Assembly: GCF_016642265.1 (NCBI RefSeq)
Contig: NZ_MRXX01000005.1
Location: 57,166 to 62,895, forward strand
From: Streptococcus lactarius
Lineage (GTDB): Bacteria; Bacillota; Bacilli; Lactobacillales; Streptococcaceae
Direction of reading: 5' to 3'
Length of the DNA stretch: 5,730 nt
Below, piece by piece: positions 1 to 5,730 of the stretch (the stretch's first letter is position 1; each line of letters starts with the position of its first letter). The translations under genes and the position numbers were made by a program. The notes under the pieces were generated by a model, which saw nothing but the letters and a program-made list of their open reading frames with translations, did no database searches and was not told where the DNA came from.

Positions 1-15
1 TCCCACTCTCTTTTT

Positions 16-31
16 AGTTCCTATAGAAACT
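16..31. promoter_or_regulatory. Putative MarR operator 1 (upstream of -35)
   Basis: The 16-bp element AGTTCCTATAGAAACT is an almost perfect palindrome: AGTT/AACT ends around a CTATAG core, with one mismatched pair. It ends 6 bp before the -35 box. It matches the element at 66-81 at 14 of 16 positions. MarR proteins usually bind palindromes of about this size in their own promoters, so it is inferred to be a binding site for the regulator encoded just downstream. Confidence 0.6.
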
Positions 32-37
32 TTTTTC

Positions 38-65
38 TTGACAGGGATCTTTTTTGTGCTAAAAT
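38..65 (+). promoter_or_regulatory. Promoter of the MarR/ABC exporter operon
   Basis: A perfect -35 box TTGACA lies at 38-43. A 16-bp spacer follows, then TAAAAT at 60-65, preceded directly by TGC (57-59), which is an extended -10 motif. Transcription should start near position 72, giving a leader of about 40 nt. Operator-like palindromes sit just upstream of the -35 box, across the start site, and in the leader. This is the geometry expected for a repressible vegetative sigma-factor promoter. Confidence 0.75.
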
Positions 66-81
66 AGTTCCCATAGTAACT
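66..81. promoter_or_regulatory. Putative MarR operator 2 (on the start site)
   Basis: AGTTCCCATAGTAACT repeats operator 1 with two changes and keeps the AGTT/AACT ends. It begins immediately after the -10 box and covers the predicted transcription start, so a bound regulator would block RNA polymerase. Its centre is 50 bp from that of operator 1 and 20 bp from that of operator 3. Confidence 0.6.
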
Positions 82-85
82 TTAA

Positions 86-101
86 GGTTCTCTTAAGAAC
101 T
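86..101. promoter_or_regulatory. Putative MarR operator 3 (in the leader)
   Basis: GGTTCTCTTAAGAACT is a more diverged copy. It contains GTTCT and AGAAC arms around a 4-bp centre and shares the GTTC...AACT frame of operators 1 and 2. It lies between the predicted start site and the ribosome binding site at 106-110. It is the weakest of the three matches. Confidence 0.4.
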
Positions 102-114
102 ATTTGGAGGAATG

Positions 115-561
115 ATGGAAAAACCATTACAAGAATTTAAAAAAGTAGGTCATCTCATTCACCTTTTGGTGGAAAGAGAAGCTAAAAAGCGTGGGTTTGA
201 ATTTTTTGCAGGACCCCAAGGACAAGTTCTTGTCTTTTTATCCCATCGTGAAAAAGAGGGAAAAGTGACCTTGATTCGGGATATTGAACAAGAGCTTCAT
301 ATTTCAAAATCAGTGGCCAGTAACCTGATCAAACGCATGGAGAGAAATAGATTTATCTATATTGAGCCAAGTCCGACAGATAAACGGGCCAAGTATGTCT
401 ACCTGACAAACAGTGTGAAAGATAAGTTGAATGACATGAAACAATTCTTTGAAGAAGTAGATCGAGATATGATGGCTGGTGTATCAGAAGAAGAATTGAC
501 CATCTTTTTCAAAGTCATGCAGCAATTTTATGAGAATATGAAAAAAAGGAGCAAGGAATGA
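115..561 (+). CDS. rcrR: MarR-family transcriptional regulator, RcrR-like autorepressor
   Basis: This 148-residue protein has the length and layout of MarR regulators: an N-terminal dimerisation helix, a winged helix-turn-helix at about residues 36-100, and a C-terminal helical dimerisation region. The recognition helix is around SKSVASNLIKRMERN (64-78). The wing carries the family's D-x-R pattern (TDKRAKYVYLT, 88-98). There is no cysteine, so a thiol redox switch of the OhrR type is ruled out. An ATG also occurs one codon earlier at 112, but GGAGG (106-110) would then be only 1 nt away, so 115 is preferred. The gene shares the ATGA overlap with the next ABC gene, and three palindromes surround its promoter, so it most likely represses its own operon. 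The layout matches rcrR of S. mutans, which affects competence and stress tolerance. SatR of S. suis is an alternative comparison, so the symbol is less certain than the family. Confidence 0.9.
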   Translation: MEKPLQEFKKVGHLIHLLVEREAKKRGFEFFAGPQGQVLVFLSHREKEGKVTLIRDIEQELHISKSVASNLIKRMERNRFIYIEPSPTDKRAKYVYLTNSVKDKLNDMKQFFEEVDRDMMAGVSEEELTIFFKVMQQFYENMKKRSKE

Positions 562-2360
562 TCAAGATATTTCGGCGCTTAACGGCCAAAGAATGGGGCA
601 TGATTGCCCTTAGTACAGTCTTTATCTGTCTAGCTGTTTGGATGGATTTAAAGACCCCTGAATACCTATCTGATATCACGACTCTCTTAGCAAAGAAGGG
701 GACAAAAGTTTCTGACATCATGGAGCCTGGGAGTAAGATGTTGCTCTTCTCCTTTGGAAGTTTTTTGATGGCGGTTTTTGTGGGCTTTCTAGCTTCACGA
801 GTCGCTGCCAGCTTTACAACACGACTGCGAGGAGAGATTTTCCACCAAGTGATGGATTACTCTGATGCAGAGATCAAGAAATTCTCTGTGCCTTCTCTCT
901 TGACACGGACGACCAATGATTTGACCCAGTTACAAATCATGATTGTCATGGGGATGCAGGTGGTGACGCGTGGTCCTATTATGGCCGTTTGGGCTTTGAC
1001 AAAGATTTGGGGCAAGAGCGGTGCTTGGACAACGTCTGTTGGTGTGGCGGTCTTAATCGTCTTGCTTCTCCTCTCTGTTCTGGTTCTGATTGCCTTCCCT
1101 CGCCAGCAAAAAGTGCAAGGCTTGACGGATGCCTTGAATGCCACAACACGGGAGAGTTTGACAGGGGTGCGGGTGGTTCGTGCATACAATGCGGAAGCTT
1201 ATCAAAATGAAAAATTCCAAGCTGAAAATAAGGGTTTAACCCGCCTCAATCTCTTTGTTTATCGGTTGATGTCTCTGATGAACCCAGTTATGACAGTGGT
1301 TTCAAGTGGCTTGACCCTAGCTATCTACTGGATCGGGGCGCACTTGATCAATGATATCGCCATGCCAAAAGATCCTACCAAAATCTTCACCAGTCCAGCT
1401 TTAGCGGATCGAACCAAGGTCTTCTCAGATATGATCACCTTCTCCTCATATGCCATGCAAGTTGTCATTGGCTTCATGATGATGGTGGCCATCTTGATTA
1501 TCCTTCCTCGTGCCTTGGTATCTGCGAAACGGATTAACCAGGTCTTAGCTCTAGATCCCTCTGTAGCCTTTCCAAGTGAATCAAAGACAAGAACCGATCT
1601 TGAAGGTACAGTAGAATTTCAAGACGTGTCCTTCCGATATGGGCGGACTTCTCGTGCGGTGATTGAGCATGTGACCTTTTCAGCTCAGAAGGGCCAAACT
1701 GTTGCCTTCATTGGATCAACCGGTTCAGGGAAGTCCACTTTGGTCAACTTAATTCCGCGTTTTTACGATGCTACAGAAGGAAAGATTCTTGTGGATGGCG
1801 TCAATGTCAAGGACTATAGCCACCAAGATTTGAACAATAAAGTCGGCTACATTCCTCAAAAAGCAGTGCTCTTTAGCGGTACGATTCGCTCCAATATGGA
1901 ATTTGGAGAAAGTAGTCAAGGAAAATTAGAGGATGAAGCCATCTGGAAGGCTCTTGAATTGGCCCAAGCTAAAGAGTTTGTGGCCACAAAAGAAAAGGGC
2001 TTGGATACAGAAGTAGCACAAGGAGGAACCAACTTCTCAGGTGGTCAACGGCAACGCTTGGCCATTGCACGCGCTCTGGCACGCAAGCCTGAGATCTTGA
2101 TCTTTGATGATTCCTTCTCAGCCCTGGATTACAAAACGGATCGGATCCTTCGCCAAGCTTTGAAAGAAGAGCTGGCAAATACGACCAGATTGATCGTCGC
2201 CCAACGGATTTCGACCATTATGGATGCAGATTTGATCTTGGTCTTGGATCAAGGGAAGGTCGTTGGTCAAGGAACCCACAAGGAATTGCTTGAGACCAAT
2301 GAAGTCTATCAAGAAATTGCCTATTCTCAATTGTCTAAGGAGGAGTTGGAACATGCATAA
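558..2360 (+). CDS. rcrP: ABC exporter half-transporter, degenerate-site subunit (RcrP-like)
   Basis: This 600-residue membrane protein fuses a type IV ABC exporter transmembrane domain (about residues 15-325) to an ATPase domain (about 350-600). Visible motifs are the A-loop Tyr361, Walker A GSTGSGKST (386-394), Q-loop Gln434, the signature FSGGQ (493-497), Walker B ILIFD (513-517), and D-loop SALD (521-524). Two key residues differ from the norm. Asp518 stands where the catalytic Glu should be, and Gln549 replaces the switch His. The same pair of changes marks the degenerate subunit of heterodimeric exporters such as TM287 of TM287/288. The domain is otherwise intact, so this is specialisation and not decay. 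Translation starts at 558 inside the regulator's stop (ATGA overlap), with AGGAG at 547-551 six bases upstream. The transported substrate is unknown; relatives include multidrug exporters (LmrCD, PatAB, SatAB) and the competence-linked RcrPQ. Confidence 0.9.
   Translation: MIKIFRRLTAKEWGMIALSTVFICLAVWMDLKTPEYLSDITTLLAKKGTKVSDIMEPGSKMLLFSFGSFLMAVFVGFLASRVAASFTTRLRGEIFHQVMDYSDAEIKKFSVPSLLTRTTNDLTQLQIMIVMGMQVVTRGPIMAVWALTKIWGKSGAWTTSVGVAVLIVLLLLSVLVLIAFPRQQKVQGLTDALNATTRESLTGVRVVRAYNAEAYQNEKFQAENKGLTRLNLFVYRLMSLMNPVMTVVSSGLTLAIYWIGAHLINDIAMPKDPTKIFTSPALADRTKVFSDMITFSSYAMQVVIGFMMMVAILIILPRALVSAKRINQVLALDPSVAFPSESKTRTDLEGTVEFQDVSFRYGRTSRAVIEHVTFSAQKGQTVAFIGSTGSGKSTLVNLIPRFYDATEGKILVDGVNVKDYSHQDLNNKVGYIPQKAVLFSGTIRSNMEFGESSQGKLEDEAIWKALELAQAKEFVATKEKGLDTEVAQGGTNFSGGQRQRLAIARALARKPEILIFDDSFSALDYKTDRILRQALKEELANTTRLIVAQRISTIMDADLILVLDQGKVVGQGTHKELLETNEVYQEIAYSQLSKEELEHA
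2337..2343 (+). promoter_or_regulatory. Ribosome binding site deciding the rcrQ start
   Basis: AAGGAGG is a full-strength Shine-Dalgarno sequence placed 9 nt before the ATG at 2353. It lies within the last codons of the preceding gene. The same frame is open further upstream to an ATG at 2263, but those 30 extra residues (Arg/Asn/Lys-rich, unlike an ABC N-terminus) overlap the rcrP end in another frame and have no comparable site. This fixes the start at 2353. Confidence 0.85.
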
Positions 2361-4113
2361 GACAAAACAAACATCATCTCTTTGGAGCCAACTTTCTCCC
2401 TATTTGAAGGGCTTCCATCTATTTTTTGTGATTGCCATCCTCTTTTCGATCGTATCTAGTGTGATCACGGTTATTGGACCAGATAAATTAAAAGAAATCA
2501 CGGATACCATCACAAAAGGGATGGGAGGCGCCATTGATATTGACAAGATCACTTCGATTGCTCTGACCTTAGCCGTCCTTTATGGAGTAGGGGCCTTGGT
2601 CTCATACAGCAGTAGTTTTATTATCTCCACCATGATTCAGCGTTTCGCAGAACGCTTGCGCAATGCCATCGCTGAGAAGATCAATCGGGTACCCCTCCAA
2701 TATTTTGATAGCCATGAACAAGGAGATACCTTGTCTCGTGTGACCAATGACGTGGATTTGATGACCCAATCTTTTAACCAAAGTTTGGTGCAAATGGTTT
2801 CTTCCATCGTCTTATTGGTTGGATCGATCTTTATGATGTTTAAGACGGATTGGCATCTTGCCCTGACAGCCATCCTCTCTGTTTTTGGAGGGTTTGGCTT
2901 ATCTAGTATCATTATGGTCAAGAGCCAGCCTCTCTTTAAGCAACAGCAAGCCAATCTTGCCAAAGTTTCAGGCTATGTAGAAGAAATCTATAGTGGGCAC
3001 AATGTAGTCATTTCCTATAATGGTCGTCATCAAGCCAAAGAGCAATTTGATGCCATCAACCAAGAGTTGTACCATAGCATGTGGAAATCCCAATTCTTCT
3101 CTGGGATCATGATGCCCTTGATGCAGTTTGTAGGGAACTTCGGCTATGTCATGGTCTGTATCGTTGGGGCTGTCCTTACTATCAATGGAGACATTACCAT
3201 CGGGACCATTGTTGCCTTTATGACCTATGTTCGCATCTTTACCCAACCAATTGGTCAAATGGCTCAAGGAATTACCCAATTGCAATCAGCCAGTGCTGCC
3301 ATGGGGCGGGTCTTTGAATTCTTAGATGAAGAAGAAATGGAAGACGAATCTCAAAAAACGCGCCAATTGGAAACGCCAAAAGGTCATGTTAGCTTTGAGC
3401 ATGTGCGCTTTGGCTATTCACCAGATAAGACCATTATTCATGATTTTACTGCTGAAGCGAAACCTGGACAGAAAGTGGCCATTGTTGGTCCGACAGGCGC
3501 AGGTAAGACCACCTTGGTCAATCTTTTGATGCGTTTTTATGACATTCAAGCTGGTAAAATTGCTATCGATGGTGAGGATACCAAAACCATGAGCCGCGAA
3601 GAAGTTCATGATGCCTTCTCCATGGTCTTACAAGATACCTGGCTCTTTGAGGGCACCATTCGGGAAAATCTTGTTTTCAATCAAACCGATATTTCAGATG
3701 AAGCCGTCGAAGCAGCAACGCGAGCGGTTGGGGTCCATCACTTTATCCGGACCTTGCCGAATGGCTATGATACCGTGCTAGATGATTCGGTCACCTTGTC
3801 TGTCGGTCAGAAGCAACTCTTGACCATTGCGCGTGCCCTCTTGAAGGATGCTCCACTCCTCATCTTGGATGAAGCAACCTCATCTGTCGATACCCGTACA
3901 GAAGAGTTGATTCAAAAAGCCATGGACAAACTTATGGAAGGCCGGACCTCTTTTGTCATTGCCCATCGCTTGTCCACTATCCGCAATGCGGATTTGATCC
4001 TCGTGATGAAAGATGGAAATATTATCGAGCAAGGAAACCACCAAGAACTCATGAGCCAAAATGGCTTCTATGCTGATCTCTACAATAGCCAATTCACAGA
4101 AGAAGTAGCGTAA
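2353..4113 (+). CDS. rcrQ: ABC exporter half-transporter, catalytic-site subunit (RcrQ-like)
   Basis: This 586-residue partner has a transmembrane domain (about residues 20-325) followed by an ATPase domain (about 345-580). Motifs are the A-loop Tyr355, Walker A GPTGAGKTT (379-387), Q-loop Gln427, Walker B LLILDE with the catalytic Glu507, and switch His538. Its signature is LSVGQ (482-486): the first Gly of the usual LSGGQ is Val. In a head-to-tail dimer its complete Walker motifs would face the intact FSGGQ of the upstream subunit to form the working ATP site. Its own altered signature would face the upstream subunit's Asp/Gln site to form the degenerate one. The start overlaps the rcrP stop by 8 bp (ATGCATAA), which suggests translational coupling and equal subunit amounts. 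In S. mutans, rcrQ is followed, as I recall, by tpx and relPRS; here the operon ends at a terminator instead. The substrate is unknown. Confidence 0.9.
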   Translation: MHKTKQTSSLWSQLSPYLKGFHLFFVIAILFSIVSSVITVIGPDKLKEITDTITKGMGGAIDIDKITSIALTLAVLYGVGALVSYSSSFIISTMIQRFAERLRNAIAEKINRVPLQYFDSHEQGDTLSRVTNDVDLMTQSFNQSLVQMVSSIVLLVGSIFMMFKTDWHLALTAILSVFGGFGLSSIIMVKSQPLFKQQQANLAKVSGYVEEIYSGHNVVISYNGRHQAKEQFDAINQELYHSMWKSQFFSGIMMPLMQFVGNFGYVMVCIVGAVLTINGDITIGTIVAFMTYVRIFTQPIGQMAQGITQLQSASAAMGRVFEFLDEEEMEDESQKTRQLETPKGHVSFEHVRFGYSPDKTIIHDFTAEAKPGQKVAIVGPTGAGKTTLVNLLMRFYDIQAGKIAIDGEDTKTMSREEVHDAFSMVLQDTWLFEGTIRENLVFNQTDISDEAVEAATRAVGVHHFIRTLPNGYDTVLDDSVTLSVGQKQLLTIARALLKDAPLLILDEATSSVDTRTEELIQKAMDKLMEGRTSFVIAHRLSTIRNADLILVMKDGNIIEQGNHQELMSQNGFYADLYNSQFTEEVA

Positions 4114-4152
4114 AAACAAGATACAAAGGGCGTAGCGGATATAGTGAAAATA

Positions 4153-4262
4153 GGGAGTAGGACAGAAGCGATATCATTTATGGACGCTTCGTTGTCCTAC
4201 CCCCACAAAGCTGATTAGGATTCCTCCGAGCTGATAAGCGAGAGAAGAGTCCAATCAGCTAC
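4153..4262. repeat. Two-hairpin streptococcal intergenic repeat
   Basis: The first hairpin pairs 4153-4170 (GGGAGTAGGACAGAAGCG) with 4185-4204 around a 14-nt loop; only one mismatch and a 2-nt bulge interrupt it. It is followed by CCCAC and has no T-run, so it is not a normal terminator. The second hairpin is bounded by AGCTGATT (4209-4216) and AATCAGCT (4253-4260), with inner pairings including GCT-GATA-AGC (4230-4239). From memory, the order of a strong stem beginning GGGAGTRGGACAGAA and then a long imperfect stem ending before ACTGYGT resembles a repeat scattered between genes in many streptococci. I could not verify the family or its exact borders. It starts about 40 bp after the rcrQ stop, within the transcribed 3' region. 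Confidence 0.6.
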
Positions 4263-4279
4263 TGTGTTTTGAAGTTAGT

Positions 4280-4320
4280 ATAGGATCAAGGTTAGCAATT
4301 GCTACTGTGGTCCTATTTTT
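4280..4320 (+). terminator. Intrinsic terminator of the exporter operon
   Basis: A 9-bp outer stem pairs ATAGGATCA (4280-4288) with TGGTCCTAT (4308-4316), with one G-U pair. The tip is the perfect palindrome TAGCAATTGCTA (4293-4304). The stem runs directly into TTTTT (4316-4320). This is the expected shape of a Rho-independent terminator reading left to right. It separates the operon from the next promoter at 4439. Confidence 0.75.
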
Positions 4321-4438
4321 GTATCCAAAAAAGAGTTGGAAAAGACGGTTCTTAGGGTCAAAAAAATGACAAAAAGGGGGAAATAGGAGCTCATTTAGCA
4401 ATGAAATCGCCCAAAGATTGTGAAAAAATATCACTTGC
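4321..4438. other. Intergenic stretch without a recognisable feature
   Basis: This A-rich stretch lies between the terminator and the next promoter and completes the 393-bp gap between coding regions. The only open frames are tiny, for example a 13-codon frame from 4401 with AGGAG at a poor 11-nt distance. No RNA gene or repeat was recognised. Confidence 0.5.
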
Positions 4439-4468
4439 TTGACAGCTTTTCTTGGAATCACGTATACT
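4439..4468 (+). promoter_or_regulatory. Promoter of the PAP2 phosphatase gene
   Basis: TTGACA at 4439-4444 and TATACT at 4463-4468 are separated by 18 bp. Transcription should begin near 4475, giving a leader of about 30 nt. The perfect inverted repeat ATACTA-A-TAGTAT (4464-4476) overlaps the -10 box and the start site. Confidence 0.7.
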
Positions 4469-4506
4469 AATAGTATGAAAAAAAGATTGGAAGCAGGAGT
4501 CTTAAG

Positions 4507-5022
4507 ATGAAGCGAAATTCTCGCGATTACCCTGAATTTTATAACTGGCTCATCCAGCCTTTTATCAAAAAACCGCATCGGATCCAGCTTCTTCGAAGAC
4601 TCAATCGACTTCTTACGTTTGTGATGCCAGGCGTTTATGGCCTGGTCTTTTGTTGGCTTTTTGCAAAGCAAGTTTCTTTGGAGAAAATGTGGCCTTTTGT
4701 TTGGATTCCTGCAACAGGATTTGTCTTGTTTAGTCTCGTTCGCCATTGGATAAATTTTCCAAGACCTTACGAGAAGTGGGAGTTTCAACCCTTATTGGAG
4801 AAGCGTTCATCGGGCCATTCCTTTCCCAGTCGGCATGTTTTTTCGGCAACCATTATTTCCATGTGCCTTTGTCAATTATCTTTGTCTTTAGGCCTTTGTT
4901 CCCTGTTTTTGTCTCTTATGTTAGCCTTTGTTCGAGTCCTTGGAGGAGTTCATTATCCCAAGGATGTTCTGGTGGCGTGGGGACTTGGTATCCTATGGGG
5001 AGGACTCTTTTTAGTGGTTTAA
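4507..5022 (+). CDS. PAP2-family membrane phosphatase
   Basis: This 171-residue membrane protein has the three phosphatase signatures of the PAP2 superfamily. Motif 1 is R79-x6-R86-P87, with Arg in place of the usual leading Lys. Motif 2 is SFPSRH (105-110), where Arg109 replaces the Gly of PSGH and His110 is the expected catalytic acid. Motif 3 is R143-x5-H149-x3-D153, where His149 is the expected nucleophile. Hydrophobic segments lie at about 35-54, 62-78, 111-130, 131-147 and 154-171. Such enzymes remove phosphate from lipid phosphates or pyrophosphates, for example recycling undecaprenyl pyrophosphate, but the true substrate cannot be read from the sequence. It is slightly short for the family, with a basic cytoplasmic N-terminus and almost no C-terminal tail. 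AGGAG at 4495-4499 lies 7 nt before the ATG. It has its own promoter and follows a terminator, so it is not part of the exporter operon. Confidence 0.85.
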   Translation: MKRNSRDYPEFYNWLIQPFIKKPHRIQLLRRLNRLLTFVMPGVYGLVFCWLFAKQVSLEKMWPFVWIPATGFVLFSLVRHWINFPRPYEKWEFQPLLEKRSSGHSFPSRHVFSATIISMCLCQLSLSLGLCSLFLSLMLAFVRVLGGVHYPKDVLVAWGLGILWGGLFLVV

Positions 5023-5048
5023 ATGAACAAAATGGTTCAAATTGTCCT

Positions 5049-5077
5049 TTGAATAAAGGGACTTCATCGTGTATACT
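5049..5077 (+). promoter_or_regulatory. Promoter of the GNAT acetyltransferase gene
   Basis: TTGAAT (5049-5054) and TATACT (5072-5077) are separated by 17 bp, and the predicted start is near 5084. The inverted repeat GTCCTTT-GAAT-AAAGGGAC (5044-5062, one bulged G) overlaps the -35 box. It lacks a T-run, so it is not a good terminator for the preceding gene; some readthrough from that gene is possible. Confidence 0.55.
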
Positions 5078-5105
5078 GAATGAATGATATAGAATAGGAG
5101 AAAAT

Positions 5106-5730
5106 ATGCAGTATAGAAAAGCAGAAAAAAAGGATTTAGAGGAGATTGTTCAAGTAGCGAGCACAGCCTTTGAAGAATATCTATTTGTAAAAGTCATCAA
5201 GGATGTCATGCGAGATCAACATCAATACCCTGATTTTGTAAAGAGTATGATGCGCATCTTGGTCAAAGTTTTTCTCAAGCACCATATTTGCTTGGTAGCT
5301 GAAAAAGATGGAGAAATCTACGCGGTCGCCTTGTTGCAAAAGGGTCCAATTCCTTTTCGGGCCTATCTCTTGAATGGTGGCCTTGGCCTGCTCAAGTATA
5401 TTTCTTTAAAAAATATGTTGGCCTACTTTGCCTTCATGGAGAATACGGATAAAGAATTGGAGAAAAATGCGGATTTTGATTGGTATTTGATGCTTCTAGG
5501 TGTTGCGCCCAAACACCAACGCCAAGGGTATGGCAGTCGCTTTATGACCGAAGGTATCGAACCCTTCTTAAAAAGTGTCAAGGGAGAAACGTTGGCCTTC
5601 TATACCAATACCAAAGGCAATGTCTATTTTTACACGAAAAATGGATACAAGGAAGTCTACGAAAGTACCATTCATTTTAACAATGTGAAGATGGGAAGTT
5701 GGTATTTCTTGAAGGAAATGAAAAATCACT
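5106..5730 (+). CDS. GNAT-family N-acetyltransferase (3' end outside the window)
   Basis: The frame is open from the ATG at 5106 to the window edge: 208 complete codons and no stop. AGGAG at 5096-5100 lies 5 nt upstream. The protein begins MQYRKAEKKDLEEIVQVAS, the usual first strand and helix of GNAT enzymes. The acetyl-CoA-binding motif A is plain: LLGVAPKHQRQGYGSRFM (130-147), containing the Q/R-x-x-G-x-G loop Q138-R139-Q140-G141-Y142-G143. Motif B follows as NVYFYTKNGYKEV (172-184). About 45 residues rich in helix-forming side chains (79-123) separate the second/third strands from the motif A strand and probably shape the acceptor site. It should transfer acetyl from acetyl-CoA to an amine, but the acceptor is unknown. 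GNAT proteins of this layout are about 200-215 residues long, so only a few codons are probably missing. Confidence 0.85.
   Translation, partial: MQYRKAEKKDLEEIVQVASTAFEEYLFVKVIKDVMRDQHQYPDFVKSMMRILVKVFLKHHICLVAEKDGEIYAVALLQKGPIPFRAYLLNGGLGLLKYISLKNMLAYFAFMENTDKELEKNADFDWYLMLLGVAPKHQRQGYGSRFMTEGIEPFLKSVKGETLAFYTNTKGNVYFYTKNGYKEVYESTIHFNNVKMGSWYFLKEMKNH

Noticed and set aside
857..1189. Minus-strand and off-frame open frames inside the two ABC genes
   Set aside because: They are frame shadows: their sequences are basic and low in complexity, with no motif or ribosome binding site.
2263..2352. Upstream extension of the second ABC gene to an ATG at 2263
   Set aside because: It would add 30 residues unlike any ABC N-terminus and overlap the previous gene by almost 100 bp. 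The strong AAGGAGG at 2337-2343 points to the ATG at 2353.
3840..4113. Small alternative-frame peptides in the 3' end of rcrQ, as I recall reported for S. mutans
   Set aside because: Only short frames of about 15-20 codons were seen (for example from 3848), none with a convincing ribosome binding site.
4153..4204. First hairpin after rcrQ as the operon terminator
   Set aside because: The stem is strong but is followed by a CCCAC stretch and not T residues; the hairpin at 4280-4320 has the T-run.
4401..4442. Thirteen-codon frame before the PAP2 promoter
   Set aside because: The AGGAG is 11 nt from the ATG, no promoter was identified, and the frame ends inside the -35 box of the next gene.
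4255..4788. Minus-strand open frame of 177 codons
   Set aside because: It runs antisense through the terminator, the promoter and the PAP2 gene, shows no recognisable domain, and is explained by codon bias of the real gene opposite.
4746..5087. Overlapping plus-strand frame of 113 codons across the PAP2 gene
   Set aside because: It is out of frame with a gene that carries three catalytic motifs, and it has no start signal of its own.

Overview
The window reads as chromosomal DNA of a Streptococcus, probably an oral or viridans-type species. The evidence is a modest GC content, strong AGGAGG-type ribosome binding sites, TTGACA/TATACT promoters, a MarR-plus-two-ABC operon laid out like rcrRPQ of S. 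mutans, and an intergenic repeat whose opening (GGGAGTAGGACAGAA) resembles one I recall from many streptococcal genomes. I cannot fix the species from the sequence.

Region 1 (1-4113) is one tightly packed operon. A good promoter (TTGACA, 16 bp, TGC-TAAAAT) is flanked and overlapped by three copies of a 16-bp palindrome-like element. The genes follow in order: a MarR-family regulator (rcrR-like), then two ABC half-transporters (rcrP-like and rcrQ-like) joined by 4-bp and 8-bp overlaps. The two transporters complement each other at the active-site level. The first has degenerate catalytic residues (Asp for the Walker B Glu, Gln for the switch His) but an intact SGGQ signature. The second has intact Glu and His but a degenerate LSVGQ signature. 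They should therefore form an obligate heterodimeric exporter with one working and one degenerate ATP site, under autorepression by the MarR protein.

Region 2 (4114-4506) has no convincing gene. It holds a two-hairpin intergenic repeat, then a clear intrinsic terminator at 4280-4320 that ends the operon, then about 120 bp with nothing recognisable, then a promoter for the next gene.

Region 3 (4507-5730) holds two separately promoted genes on the same strand: a small PAP2-family membrane phosphatase, and a GNAT-family acetyltransferase that is still open at the window end. Each has its own -35/-10 and ribosome binding site. Nothing in the sequence links them functionally to the transporter operon.

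No tRNA, rRNA, CRISPR array, transposase or phage gene was seen. The content is mostly of known families. The points most worth checking are the triple operator, the structured 3' region of the operon, and the small symmetric sequences over the two downstream promoters.
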